This document shows positions 38,597-47,359 of a stretch of DNA of 64,000 bases, piece by piece. How positions within the stretch are numbered: the first letter of the stretch is position 1; each line of letters opens with the position of its first letter. The notes beneath the pieces are model-generated. The model did no database searches and was not told the DNA's origin. It saw nothing but the letters and a program-made list of their open reading frames with translations. Position numbers and translations under genes: made by a program. This stretch comes from Gordonia hydrophobica NBRC 16057 (GTDB lineage Bacteria > Actinomycetota > Actinomycetes > Mycobacteriales > Mycobacteriaceae). The stretch is from the NCBI RefSeq assembly GCF_001592365.1, contig NZ_BCWU01000009.1:124001-188000 (forward strand), read 5' to 3'.

Positions 38597-39720
38597 GCGC
38601 TCTCCCAGCGAACTTCGAGGGTGAAAACCCCGCCGTCCGAGCGGGTGTCGAGGGTGCCGCCGATCGTGGACAGTCGATCGGCGAGGCCGCGGAGGCCGGA
38701 CGGCTCTCCCGCGGTCGCGGGCGCACCGTCGTTCACGATGGTGAGCCCCGAGCGGCCGAGTGCGAGCGTGGCGGCGGTCGCCGACGAGTGCCGGACGATG
38801 TTGGTGGTGCCTTCGCGGACCACCCAGGCGGCGGCTTCGTGGAACTCGGCGGGCACGGATTCGGGACTGCCTTGAATCTTGAGGCGACAGCCTGCGGCGT
38901 TCAGCAGCGACTGCGCGCCCGCCACTTCGTCGGCCAGCGCGATCCCGCGGTAGCCCCGCACCAGGGCGCGCATCTCCTCCAACGATTCGACGGCGAGGGT
39001 CTTCACCTCATCCATCTCCGCGGCGGCCCGCTCGGCGTTGCCCGGCGTGGTGGCCAGACGTGACGCGAGCTCGCTCTTGACCGCGATCGCCGAGAACGAG
39101 CGGCCGACGACGTCGTGCAGGTCGCGCCCGAACCGGAGTCGCTCCTCGGCGACCTTCAACTGGGCCTCGGTGCGTCGTGCTTCATCGAGGTCGTCGACGA
39201 TCCGGAGGGTCCACAGCGACGCCGCGGTGGTTCCGATCATGAACGCGCCGATGCCGATCTGAATAACAACCCCGAGCAACGGCTTGCTGTCGTATCCGTA
39301 TCCGAATGTGGTGGCGACGGCCAAGCCGACCAGGATCGGCCACCGGTACCGAATGAACGGCAGGAGTGCCAGCGCCGCGATCACCGTGGTGAACACCCCG
39401 ACGATGCGTGCCGCGTCGCCTGCTCCGCTGTGGACGGCGATCAGCCCCGCGATCCACGATGCGATGAGGATCGCGGCGCCCACGATCAGCAGTCGTCGGT
39501 CGTGCGCCGGCCGGGTGACGCCGGTCAGTTCGGGGCGCGACTGCAGAACGACGACGCCGCCGATCGACGACGCGACCGCGAGGAGACCGATGCTGTCGCG
39601 GGCACTGACGAACCAGAACAATGAGAGGCCGAGCAGGACTCCCTGCAACGTCACCCTGGTGTACAGCCGGTACTTCGCCGGACTCGAGAGGCGTTGCCAG
39701 CGGTCCGGCGTCAGATTCAT
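38593..39720 (-). CDS. Sensor histidine kinase, HisKA_3 (DesK/LiaS-like)
   Basis: 375 residues from ATG 39720, which overlaps the permease stop as ATGA. Five or six N-terminal helices replace an extracellular sensor. The phospho-acceptor is His202 in FGRDLHDVVGRSFSAIAVKSELA. The ATP-binding domain is degenerate but recognisable (VREGTTNIVRHSSA with the N-box Asn; GLRGLADRLSTIGG). Membrane-thickness or antibiotic sensing is typical of this layout with an adjacent ABC transporter. Confidence 0.93.
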   Translation of the reverse strand: MNLTPDRWQRLSSPAKYRLYTRVTLQGVLLGLSLFWFVSARDSIGLLAVASSIGGVVVLQSRPELTGVTRPAHDRRLLIVGAAILIASWIAGLIAVHSGAGDAARIVGVFTTVIAALALLPFIRYRWPILVGLAVATTFGYGYDSKPLLGVVIQIGIGAFMIGTTAASLWTLRIVDDLDEARRTEAQLKVAEERLRFGRDLHDVVGRSFSAIAVKSELASRLATTPGNAERAAAEMDEVKTLAVESLEEMRALVRGYRGIALADEVAGAQSLLNAAGCRLKIQGSPESVPAEFHEAAAWVVREGTTNIVRHSSATAATLALGRSGLTIVNDGAPATAGEPSGLRGLADRLSTIGGTLDTRSDGGVFTLEVRWESA

Positions 39721-40520
39721 TCTCGATCGTCCCAGCGGAAGCACTTGTAGACGAGAGCGATCGAGACGGCGGTCCATACCGCCAGTGTGACAAGAGGCTG
39801 GCCGATTTCGCTGAACGACCCGACGAAATCGGTCGCCGCGGCGTCGGATCCGGCGATCGCGGTCTTGCCTGCGGCACCGAGATTGACCAGGTCGCTCACC
39901 GCTGCGAAGGGTGTGTAACCGAGGATCTCGGCGGCCCGCTCGGGCAGGACGGCGCGCATGTTGCCTGCGCCGACCATCGCCAGGGCGATCACGGGCAGCG
40001 ACGTGATTTGGGCGGCTTCGGCGTTCTTAGTGAACGCGGTCGTGGCGAGCGCGAGAAGGGTGAACAGGACGCTGCCGACGGCGAGACCGAGGACCATCAG
40101 CACGGGGTTGACCGGCGCCGGGGCGCCGAAGGCGTACACCACGGAGGCCACCACGATCGCGGTGGCGGTGGTGACGGCGACGCCCGGCATCGCCGGCGCG
40201 GTGAGGATCTGCCAGTCGGCGGCCTCACCGGTCCGCAGCCGTTTGAGGACGCCTTCGCCGCGCCGCGTCGTCACAAGGGAGAGCACGGTGTAGAACTGCA
40301 CGAACATCAGCGCGAACAGGGCATACATGTCGAAGGTGGCGCCGACCGATTCGGCGGTGACGCCGTCCCGCTTGGTCAGCAGGAACATTCCCAGCGGCAT
40401 CACGACGGGGAAGATCAGAGCGGTGACGACGAGTGTCTTGTTCCGGCGGAACTGGGTGAACTCGGCGGTCGCGAGCGCGGCGAGAGGCCGCCGGCGGTAG
40501 CCGGTCGCAGCGGTGGTCAT
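39717..40520 (-). CDS. ABC-2 type transporter permease
   Basis: 267 residues from ATG 40520 with six predicted helices (RNKTLVVTALIFPVVMPLGMFLLT, MYALFALMFVQFYTVLSLVTT, VLMVLGLAVGSVLFTLLALATTAFT and others). It shares ATGA overlaps with both the ATPase upstream and the histidine kinase downstream, so stoichiometric translation is likely. Probably a drug or lipid exporter. Confidence 0.91.
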   Translation of the reverse strand: MTTAATGYRRRPLAALATAEFTQFRRNKTLVVTALIFPVVMPLGMFLLTKRDGVTAESVGATFDMYALFALMFVQFYTVLSLVTTRRGEGVLKRLRTGEAADWQILTAPAMPGVAVTTATAIVVASVVYAFGAPAPVNPVLMVLGLAVGSVLFTLLALATTAFTKNAEAAQITSLPVIALAMVGAGNMRAVLPERAAEILGYTPFAAVSDLVNLGAAGKTAIAGSDAAATDFVGSFSEIGQPLVTLAVWTAVSIALVYKCFRWDDRE

Positions 40521-41470
40521 GAGAGCGCTCCGATCGTGTTGTCGACGGTGGGTTGGGCGGTCGTGGCGTCGTCTCCGGGCTCGTCGGCGACGTCCAGGAA
40601 GACCGACTCGAGCGACGCGGCGCGGGCGGTGAGGCCGTCGAGGATCAGATGGTTGTCGCGCGCCCACGACAGCAGTTCCAGCAGGTGCGCCTGCAGGTGG
40701 TGCGTCTTGATCTCGACCCGTGCGCCCGCGTTGATCTGGACCGCCGACAACTGCGGCAGCGTGAGGCCGGGATGGTCGAAGGAGATGGTGGCCGGATGGT
40801 CGGCGACGATGTCGCGCAGGGTCCCCTCGCGACGGATCCGACCGCCGTGCATGATCGCGATCCGATCAGCGAGCTCTTCAGCCTCGTCGAGGTAATGCGT
40901 GGTGAGCACCATCGTCACGCCGGAGGCCTTGAGGTCGGCCAGCAGCTGCCATGTGGCACGACGGTTCTCTGGGTCGAGGCCGGTGGTCGGCTCGTCGAGG
41001 AACAGGAGTTTGGGCTGCCCGAGGAGCGCGCACGCGAGGTCGACGCGGCGCTGTTCGCCGCCGGAGAGGGAGCCGACGCGGACGTCGGCCCGGTCCGTGA
41101 GATGCACTTTGGTGAGGACGTCGTCGATCGTCGTCGGGTGGGTGCACGTGCCGCGCCACATCTGCAGCGTCTCGGCGACGGTGAGCTCGGCGGGGAGACC
41201 GCCGGACTGCAGCATGATGCCGATGTCGGGGCGGATGGCGCGGCGGTCGCGCACGGGGTGGAGTCCGAAGACGGCGATGGTGCCGTCATCGGCCGTGGAC
41301 AGACCCTCTAGGAGATCGAGTGTCGACGTCTTGCCTGCTCCGTTGGTGCCGAGCAGCGCGAATACTTCGCCGGCCTGCACGTCGAGGTCGATCCCGCGGA
41401 CGGCGTGAAAGGCGTCGGGGCCGTGTCCGTACCAGCGGTGCACGCCACGAGCGGAGATGATCGGGCTCAT
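40517..41470 (-). CDS. ABC transporter ATP-binding protein
   Basis: 317 residues from ATG 41470. Walker A GTNGAGKTS at 41-49, signature LSGGEQRR at 135-142, Walker B LLFLDEP at 155-161, and switch His in TTHYLDEAEELADRIAIM. It belongs to the DRA (drug resistance, CcmA/NodI-like) group. It overlaps the stop of the small membrane protein gene (TGATG). Confidence 0.94.
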   Translation of the reverse strand: MSPIISARGVHRWYGHGPDAFHAVRGIDLDVQAGEVFALLGTNGAGKTSTLDLLEGLSTADDGTIAVFGLHPVRDRRAIRPDIGIMLQSGGLPAELTVAETLQMWRGTCTHPTTIDDVLTKVHLTDRADVRVGSLSGGEQRRVDLACALLGQPKLLFLDEPTTGLDPENRRATWQLLADLKASGVTMVLTTHYLDEAEELADRIAIMHGGRIRREGTLRDIVADHPATISFDHPGLTLPQLSAVQINAGARVEIKTHHLQAHLLELLSWARDNHLILDGLTARAASLESVFLDVADEPGDDATTAQPTVDNTIGALS

Positions 41471-41751
41471 CACGCGGCCCACCTGGTGCGGATGCCGATG
41501 ATCCAGCGGACGCCCATGTAGGCGGCGACGATGACCGACGCGGCGATGACGAAACCCATCGCCGGTTGCGCGATGGCGAAGATGAGTGCGAGCAGCAGCG
41601 CGGTCACCGCGAGGACGAAGAGTTCGCGTGATCGCGTCGGCGCCGGGCCGAAGCGGCAGCAGTCCATGAAGAGGTCGTGGAAGGAGGCGTCGCGAAATCC
41701 TGCTTCCGGTCGGGGGTGGTCGGTGCCGGGGTGCTGTGCCGTGGAGTTCAT
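41470..41751 (-). CDS. Small two-helix membrane protein heading the ABC/two-component operon
   Basis: 93 residues from ATG 41751. A cytoplasmic N-terminus of about 45 residues (DASFHDLFMDCCRFGPAPTRSRE) leads to two helices (LFVLAVTALLLALIFAIAQ and GFVIAASVIVAAYMGVRWIIG). Its stop and the ATPase start share bases. It may be an accessory or sensor subunit of the transporter. No family recognised. Confidence 0.7.
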   Translation of the reverse strand: MNSTAQHPGTDHPRPEAGFRDASFHDLFMDCCRFGPAPTRSRELFVLAVTALLLALIFAIAQPAMGFVIAASVIVAAYMGVRWIIGIRTRWAA

Positions 41752-41796
41752 GCTTCTCACTCTCGCGGGATCCGCCGGCCTCCTGTAGTGCGCGCA

Positions 41797-41846
41797 GTCA
41801 TGACTTCACGTGAGTTCTGCACAGCTTCGGCATGACAAATGTCATC
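41797..41846. promoter_or_regulatory. Palindromes upstream of the ABC/two-component operon
   Basis: GTCATGAC at 41797-41804 and ATGACA-AA-TGTCAT at 41833-41846, both perfect, share the half-site ATGAC. They lie 46-95 bp upstream of the operon start. A LuxR-type response regulator dimer would bind such sites, so the operon's own regulator is the likely partner. Confidence 0.45.
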
Positions 41847-41879
41847 ACGAGAGCTTGCAGAGAGTCGCGCGGTCCGGGG

Positions 41880-42152
41880 TCACCGATCGGGCTGGTTCGC
41901 GCGTTTCCACGCGGTGTACTTCTCCGGGAGACACACGGCGCAGGGGCGGAATCCGGCGGCGATCGCGGTGGCTTCGTCGGCGAAGAAGACGCGGTTCTCG
42001 AGGTACCCGCCCTTCGCGATGGCGCGCAGCGCCGACGGGCAGTCCAACCGCCCGTAGATGCGTCCGGCATGGTGGCCGCCGAGAGTCCCGGGCGTTGCAC
42101 TCACGAGCGGCTGCCGATTCTCGTCCAGGAGCAGGTACGTCGTGGCGGTCAC
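41880..42152 (-). CDS. Stand-alone Ada-like metal-binding domain lacking the methyl-acceptor cysteine
   Basis: 90 residues from GTG 42152, three bases after GGA; GTG 42173 is an alternative. The sequence follows the Ada zinc domain: GRIYGRLDCPSA, ENRVFFADEATAIAAGFRPCAVCLPEKYTAW. In E. coli Ada the pattern is Y-C-x3-C...R-P-C-x2-C, with the first Cys accepting methyl groups. Here that position is Gly34; Cys38, Cys71 and Cys74 remain. So a three-cysteine metal site without the known chemistry. No AraC or methyltransferase domain is attached. Confidence 0.75.
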   Translation of the reverse strand: MTATTYLLLDENRQPLVSATPGTLGGHHAGRIYGRLDCPSALRAIAKGGYLENRVFFADEATAIAAGFRPCAVCLPEKYTAWKRANQPDR

Positions 42153-42200
42153 GGTTCCATCATGCGCGCGCACGGCTCCTGCCCGCTGCCCGACGAGAAG

Positions 42201-43751
42201 TCAGGCAGCGGGTGGGAACCGCAGGTCCGTCGCACCGAGAGGCGTGGCGGGGTGGGCGGCGAGGAGACCGAGGAGGTGGTACTCCGCCCGGGAGGTCCGC
42301 CCGGTGGGCGGGTGAGAGGCGGGTGGTGGCCGCCGGAGCGGGCGGTCGGCGTGGTGGATCGGGTTGACCGCGGGAGCGACGTCGCGGTCGGCCGGCTTCC
42401 AGCCCACGCGCCCGGCGTTCTCGCCGGCGTCGTCGCCCAGGACGGTGGTGTCCCAGCGGGCGTGGCCGGTGCTGGCGGCCCGGTTGTGAGCGCCGCACGC
42501 GGCGCCGAGGTGGTCGATATCGGTGGGGCCGCCGTACTGCCAGTCGGGCATGTGGTGGGCTTCGGTCATGGAGAACGGCCGGTCACAGCCGGGCGCAGTG
42601 CATCCGCGATCGCGGCCGAACAGGGCCAGACGCTGGGCCTTGGATGCCAGGCGGCGGCCGCGGCCGAAGTAGAGGATCTCGCGAGTCGCGCCGGCGAACA
42701 CTTCGAGGTAGGGGACGGCGTCGGCGGCGAGGTCGACCAGCGCGCTGACGGGCAGCCGAGTGCCGGTGGCGGTGGTGGCGATGCCGGTGCCTGCGGCGAG
42801 GTCGGTGACGTCTGCGGTGATCACCAGCGACGAGGAGAGCTTGCCCGGGGCGCCGAGGGCGCCGTGGGCCAGGACGAAGTCCAGGAGCGCCTCGAGGGCG
42901 TCGTGGTTGCGCTGCCCGGGCGACCGCTGGTCGCGGGATGCGGCGGCCGCGCGGGCGTCGAGATCGACGCCAGGAGCATCGGAGGCCCCGCGCAGCGATT
43001 CGGGGTCCTCGGGGTTGTTGAACCCGGGCGCGGCCCAGGCGGCGAGGATGACGTCGAGCTTGGCGCGCACCTGCGGGGTCAGGCAGGCGGTGAGCCGGGA
43101 CATCAGCCGGACGTCCTGGTGGGCGAGAGTCAACTCGCGAGTCCGAGCGCGGTCCCGGTCATCGGTGAGCTGACCGTCGGGGTCGAGGTGGGCCAGGAGT
43201 CGGATGCCGACCTTCCTGAGCTGGTCGGGCGCGAGGGTGCGGGCCGCGTCGGCGAGGTGGGCCTCGGCATCGGCGACGACGTCGGCGGGCACGCGGTCCG
43301 GGATGCGACGCAGGACATCGTTGACCACGAGGACGTGGGCGTCGGAGATCGCCCCGTCGGCCAGGGCCGCGGCCGAGGCGGGCAGGACGGGGTCGAGCAC
43401 CTCGCCGCGGATGTTGCTGAGGCACGCGACCTTGGAGGCGGCGAGGGTGCGGCGCTTGACGTCGCCGGGCGCCAGGCGCAGGCCGAAGCCGAGGTACTGG
43501 GACAGGCGGACCCAGCCCGCCTTGCGGAAGGCCTGGCGGTCGGAGACCGCGGTGATCAGGACCGCGTCGGTGGAGTCGGCCTTCCGGCGGGCCTGCTCCA
43601 CGGTCTCGGTGACGGTGAGCAGGTCGTTCTCGGTGAGGGCGTCGAGGTTCGCGGTGCGGAGTGCGTCGGTGACGCCGACGAGGAGGCGAGCCAGGGCGAG
43701 CGGGTCGTCGGGGAGATCGACCGAGACGTCGGCGGGGGCTGGGGTGGACAT
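42201..43751 (-). CDS. DUF222/HNH endonuclease-domain protein (13E12 type)
   Basis: 516 residues. An N-terminal DUF222 region (about 40-330, helical, with SQYLGFGLRLAPGDVKRRTLAA) is followed by the HNH motif: RDRGCTAPGCDRPFSMTEAHHMPDWQYGGPTDIDHLGAACGAHNRA. The Cys pairs and His-His-Asn arrangement look intact. Such genes are multi-copy in Gordonia and mycobacteria and often sit near repeats. Role unknown, perhaps a mobile-element-like endonuclease. Confidence 0.93.
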   Translation of the reverse strand: MSTPAPADVSVDLPDDPLALARLLVGVTDALRTANLDALTENDLLTVTETVEQARRKADSTDAVLITAVSDRQAFRKAGWVRLSQYLGFGLRLAPGDVKRRTLAASKVACLSNIRGEVLDPVLPASAAALADGAISDAHVLVVNDVLRRIPDRVPADVVADAEAHLADAARTLAPDQLRKVGIRLLAHLDPDGQLTDDRDRARTRELTLAHQDVRLMSRLTACLTPQVRAKLDVILAAWAAPGFNNPEDPESLRGASDAPGVDLDARAAAASRDQRSPGQRNHDALEALLDFVLAHGALGAPGKLSSSLVITADVTDLAAGTGIATTATGTRLPVSALVDLAADAVPYLEVFAGATREILYFGRGRRLASKAQRLALFGRDRGCTAPGCDRPFSMTEAHHMPDWQYGGPTDIDHLGAACGAHNRAASTGHARWDTTVLGDDAGENAGRVGWKPADRDVAPAVNPIHHADRPLRRPPPASHPPTGRTSRAEYHLLGLLAAHPATPLGATDLRFPPAA

Positions 43752-43832
43752 CGGCTCTACCTCCTTGGGAACGTGTGTTCGTTGTTGATGTGCTTTACGC
43801 TACTCCAATTTGAGGTGCAGTCAAGAGTTTGA

Positions 43833-43848
43833 TCGAAAATACTTTCGA
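43833..43848. promoter_or_regulatory. SOS (LexA)-box-like palindrome upstream of dinB
   Basis: TCGAAA-ATAC-TTTCGA is a perfect inverted repeat matching the actinobacterial LexA box TCGAAC-N4-GTTCGA at 10 of 12 defined bases. It is 37 bp before the preferred dinB start, a suitable promoter position. Confidence 0.6.
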
Positions 43849-43885
43849 GAATTTCGGACGCGGAATGTCATACCCGGATGGCACC

Positions 43886-45106
43886 ATGCGAGGCATGAGG
43901 ATCGAGACGGGTGAACGTCAGCAGGCGTCGATTCTGCACGCCGACCTCGACTCCTTCTATGCCTCGGTGGAGCAGCGTGACGATCCGTCGTTGCGTGGCC
44001 GCCCGGTGCTGGTGGGCGGCGGGGTGGTGGTCGCCGCCAGTTATGAGGCCAAAGCGCTGGGCGTCACGTGTCCGATGCCCGGCCACCGGGCTCGGGCTCT
44101 GGTCCCGCGCGCTGTGACCGTGAGCCCTCGATTCCAGGCGTACACCGACGCCAGTCGAGCAGTGTTCGACATCTTTCACGATGTGACTCCGCTGGTCGAG
44201 GGCATCTCCGTCGACGAGGCCTTTCTGGACGTCGTCGGACTCGGGAAGATCAGCGGCACGCCGGTCTCCATCGCCCATCGACTGCGCGCACGGGTCCGCG
44301 AGGACGTCGGTCTGCCGATCACCGTGGGTGTCGCGACCAGCAAGTTCGTTGCGAAGGTGGCCAGTGCCGTCGGCAAACCCGACGGGTTGCTGCACGTCAC
44401 GGCGGGCATGGAGATCGACTTCCTGCATCCGCTGCCGGTGCGTCGACTGTGGGGAGTCGGGGCCAAGACCGAGGAGCGACTGCACGACGCCGGGATCGAG
44501 ACCGTCGGGCAGATGGCCTCGCTTGGCGAGGAACGGCTCGGCGCCCTCCTCGGCCGCGGTGCGGGTCGGCACCTGTACTCGCTGGCGATGGCGCACGACC
44601 CGCGCCGGGTGACGACCGGTAGGCGACGCAGCTCGATCGGAGCGCAGCGAGCGCTCGGCCGGCGAGTGAAGTCCGAAGCAGACATCGAAGCGACGCTCGT
44701 GGCCATCGTCGACGGACTGGGCAGGCGACTGCGATCGGCAGACCGCCTGACTCGAACCATTGTGCTGCGCTTGCGCTTTCAGGACTTCGAGCGCGTCACC
44801 CGGTCGCGCACCCTGTTCGAACCGACGGACGGCACCGAGACGATCCTCGCGGTCGGCCGGGGCCTTCTTGATGAGGCGATGCCGCTGATCCGCGAACGCG
44901 GCTGCACACTGATCGGACTGTCGTTGACCAATCTCTCCGACCACAGCGCCGTGCAACTCGCGATCCCGTTCGACGGCGACGACCACGCCGGCGAGCTCGA
45001 CGTGGCGATCGACTCGTTGCGCACTCGCTACGGAAAAGGAGCGGTGACGCGCGGTGTGCTGGTCGGTCGTCGCGCCATGCCGGACACGCCGATGCTGCCG
45101 GACTGA
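43886..45106 (+). CDS. dinB: DNA polymerase IV (Y family)
   Basis: 406 residues from ATG 43886; ATG 43895 is also possible, while the frame to TTG 43829 would run through the SOS-like box. The catalytic ILHADLDSFYASVEQ and SVDEAFLDVVG supply the metal-binding Asp, Asp and Glu. The steric region, thumb helix-hairpin-helix (LWGVGAKTEERLHDAGIETVGQMA) and little-finger domain are present. The C-terminus is not an obvious beta-clamp QLxLF motif: it ends GRRAMPDTPMLPD, though VQLAIPF near residue 360 resembles one. Translesion synthesis. Confidence 0.94.
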   Translation: MRGMRIETGERQQASILHADLDSFYASVEQRDDPSLRGRPVLVGGGVVVAASYEAKALGVTCPMPGHRARALVPRAVTVSPRFQAYTDASRAVFDIFHDVTPLVEGISVDEAFLDVVGLGKISGTPVSIAHRLRARVREDVGLPITVGVATSKFVAKVASAVGKPDGLLHVTAGMEIDFLHPLPVRRLWGVGAKTEERLHDAGIETVGQMASLGEERLGALLGRGAGRHLYSLAMAHDPRRVTTGRRRSSIGAQRALGRRVKSEADIEATLVAIVDGLGRRLRSADRLTRTIVLRLRFQDFERVTRSRTLFEPTDGTETILAVGRGLLDEAMPLIRERGCTLIGLSLTNLSDHSAVQLAIPFDGDDHAGELDVAIDSLRTRYGKGAVTRGVLVGRRAMPDTPMLPD

Positions 45107-45118
45107 GAATGCGGCGCG

Positions 45119-46705
45119 CTAGAGGTGCGCCGCAATCACCTTCTCCGCCACCGGCTTCGCCGCTTCGGCGACCAACGGCGTCAACGACAGCCGCGTGCGT
45201 CGCTCCAGCAAGTCGTTGGAGTCCACGGCTCCCTCGGCCAACGCGCCGAAGACCACCTCGGCGCCGGTGATCTCGGTGCCCGCAGCGACGGGGTCGGCCA
45301 ACGTCGGGTCGGCCTCGGCGAGAGCGAGGACGGCGGGCGCCTCGGTGCCGTACTTGGCGACCAGGCGGTCAGGCGTGGCCACGCGCAGCAGCGCGGCGGT
45401 CGGATTCTTCCCGGTCGGCGCTCCGACCAGCGGCAGGGTGCGGGTTCGGCAGGGAGCCGCGGTCTGTCCGGAGGCGGCGAGAGCAGCGTCGACCGCGTCC
45501 TGCGCCATCCGACGGTAGGTGGTCAGTTTGCCGCCGACCACGGTGACGAGCCCGTCGTCGCGGGTCAGCACGGCGTGCTTGCGCGATACGTCTGACGTCT
45601 CGCCCGAACCCGAGTCGAGCAGCGGGCGCAGGCCGGAGAAGGTGCCGAGGACGTCGTCGCGCGTCAGCGGTGTGCCGAGCGCGAGATTGATGGTGTCCAA
45701 CAGGAAATCGATCTCGCTCTGGTCTGCCTGGGGCACATCGGGGATCTCGCCGGAGGTCTCTTCGTCAGTCAGTCCGACGTACACGCGGCCGTCCGGCTGC
45801 GGCAGCGCGAAGACGTAGCGGCCGAAGTGGCCGGGTACGGCGACGGTGAGACCGGCGCGGAGCCCGCCGAAGGTCTCCTGACTGAACACCAGGTGGGTGC
45901 CGCGGCTCGGGCGCAGGGCGATCGCCGAATCGACCTCTGCGGCCCACACGCCGGTGGCGTTCACGACGGCCTTGGCCTTCACCTCGAAGGTCTGGCCGGT
46001 GAGCTCGTCGGTCACGCGGACACCGGTACCGGTGACCTCGGTCGCGCTCGCATGGGTGAGCACCGTCGCGCCCAATCCTGCTGCGGTGCGGGCGATGTCG
46101 ATGACGAGGCGGGCGTCGTCGTTCAGTTGTCCGTCCCAGTTGAGGAGCCCACCCCGGAGCCCGTCGCGCTGCACGGTCGGCGCCAGAGCGACCACCTCGG
46201 CGGCGTCGATGCGGCGAGACCGGTGCAACGCGGACGACGGGGTGCGTGCCGCGATGCGGAGGGCGTCGCCCGCGAGGAAGCCGACGCGGGTGAGAGCGGT
46301 GTCGGCGGCCTTCATGCCGGGCAGCAGTGCGACGACCTGCGGGAGCGGCCGGACCAGATGCGGAGCGATCCGGCAGATCAACGAATCCCGTTCCACCGCA
46401 CTCTCATACGCGATGCCCACGGCGCCCGAAGCGAGGTAACGGAGTCCGCCGTGCACCAGCTTCGACGACCAGCGGCTGGTGCCGAAACCTAGATCCCGAC
46501 GTTCGATCAACACCGTCTTCAGTCCGCGGGAGACGGCGTCGAGCGCGACGCCTGCACCCGTGACGCCGCCGCCGATGACGACGAGATCGGCCGACGGCGA
46601 CGCGGCGAGCTCCGTGATGTCGGCGGTGCGGCGCGTGGCGGACAGCATTGTCTTCGGATCGATGACCGATTGTGCGGCAAGCAGTTCCGTGTGATTCACA
46701 GTCAT
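45119..46705 (-). CDS. glpD: Glycerol-3-phosphate dehydrogenase, FAD-dependent
   Basis: 528 residues from ATG 46705, overlapping the TetR stop. FAD loop VIGGGVTGAGVALDAVSRG, then GTSRWSSKLVHGGLRYLASG, a GlpD signature; VVGGKLTTYRRMAQDAVD gives the C-terminal FAD motif. Oxidises glycerol 3-phosphate to dihydroxyacetone phosphate at the membrane. Gene order matches M. tuberculosis glpD1-Rv2250c-Rv2251-Rv2252. Convergent with dinB, 12 bp apart. Confidence 0.93.
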   Translation of the reverse strand: MTVNHTELLAAQSVIDPKTMLSATRRTADITELAASPSADLVVIGGGVTGAGVALDAVSRGLKTVLIERRDLGFGTSRWSSKLVHGGLRYLASGAVGIAYESAVERDSLICRIAPHLVRPLPQVVALLPGMKAADTALTRVGFLAGDALRIAARTPSSALHRSRRIDAAEVVALAPTVQRDGLRGGLLNWDGQLNDDARLVIDIARTAAGLGATVLTHASATEVTGTGVRVTDELTGQTFEVKAKAVVNATGVWAAEVDSAIALRPSRGTHLVFSQETFGGLRAGLTVAVPGHFGRYVFALPQPDGRVYVGLTDEETSGEIPDVPQADQSEIDFLLDTINLALGTPLTRDDVLGTFSGLRPLLDSGSGETSDVSRKHAVLTRDDGLVTVVGGKLTTYRRMAQDAVDAALAASGQTAAPCRTRTLPLVGAPTGKNPTAALLRVATPDRLVAKYGTEAPAVLALAEADPTLADPVAAGTEITGAEVVFGALAEGAVDSNDLLERRTRLSLTPLVAEAAKPVAEKVIAAHL

Positions 46706-47319
46706 GGGCGCAGGTACCTTTCGAGCAGGTCGGAGAGTTCGGTGTCGAGCGCGTCGAGATCGCCGTCGGCGAAGACTGGGCCGGTGAGCGTGAACGACCA
46801 CGCCATCTGCAGCACGGTGGTCGCGAGTCGGGCCGGGACCCCGTCGCGGACTTCGCCCGCAGCCTGGCCGGCGGTGATGAAACCGGTGATCACCGCGAGT
46901 TGGCCGCGGGAGGTCCGTCCCGAGCGGTGCAGCAGGTACGGCATCAGGAATTCGGGATCGAGCTCGATGATTCGCCGCAGCAGCGGGTGTGCGCGCGCTT
47001 CGCGGACCAGATAGACGACGGTCTGGACGAGGGACGCGCGATCGACGGCGCCGTCGGCGATCGGCGCCCGCGCCACCACCTTCTCGAACTCGCGGGTCGT
47101 GACGGTCGCGGCGATGGCTTCCACGTTGGGAAACCGCCGGTACAGCGTGGCTCGGGAGACGTTCGCGGCGCGCGCGACGTCGGCCATCGTCGTCCGACGG
47201 ATGCCGATGGCCGACATCAATTGCGTTGCAGCGTCGAGGATCACGTCCTCGCTGATCGCGTTCGGGGCCGTGCGCCTCGGCGCGTCCGTCTCGTCGTCGT
47301 TGATCTGCTGCGACACCAT
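46702..47319 (-). CDS. TetR-family regulator of the glpD block
   Basis: 205 residues from ATG 47319. Helix-turn-helix: ILDAATQLMSAIGIRRTTMADVARAANVSRATLYRRFPNVEAIAATV. It is coupled to glpD by ATGA overlap and divergent from the FAD-linked oxidase, with 40 bp between the starts, so one operator could control both sides. Position equals Rv2250c. Confidence 0.92.
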   Translation of the reverse strand: MVSQQINDDETDAPRRTAPNAISEDVILDAATQLMSAIGIRRTTMADVARAANVSRATLYRRFPNVEAIAATVTTREFEKVVARAPIADGAVDRASLVQTVVYLVREARAHPLLRRIIELDPEFLMPYLLHRSGRTSRGQLAVITGFITAGQAAGEVRDGVPARLATTVLQMAWSFTLTGPVFADGDLDALDTELSDLLERYLRP

Positions 47320-47322
47320 GTG

Positions 47323-47329
47323 TATAACT
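47323..47329 (+). promoter_or_regulatory. Possible -10 element of the FAD-linked oxidase gene
   Basis: TATAACT in the 40-bp divergent gap, 30 bp before the ATG at 47360, is the only AT-rich stretch there. The adjacent TGTAT...TGTAT direct repeat may be part of a TetR site. Confidence 0.35.
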
Positions 47330-47359
47330 GTATCAGCAAGACTCAACGGAAGGCGAGAG

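Noticed and set aside
41801..41816. CACGTG site ahead of the ABC operon as parS
   Set aside because: Flanking bases fit the parS consensus poorly on both sides.
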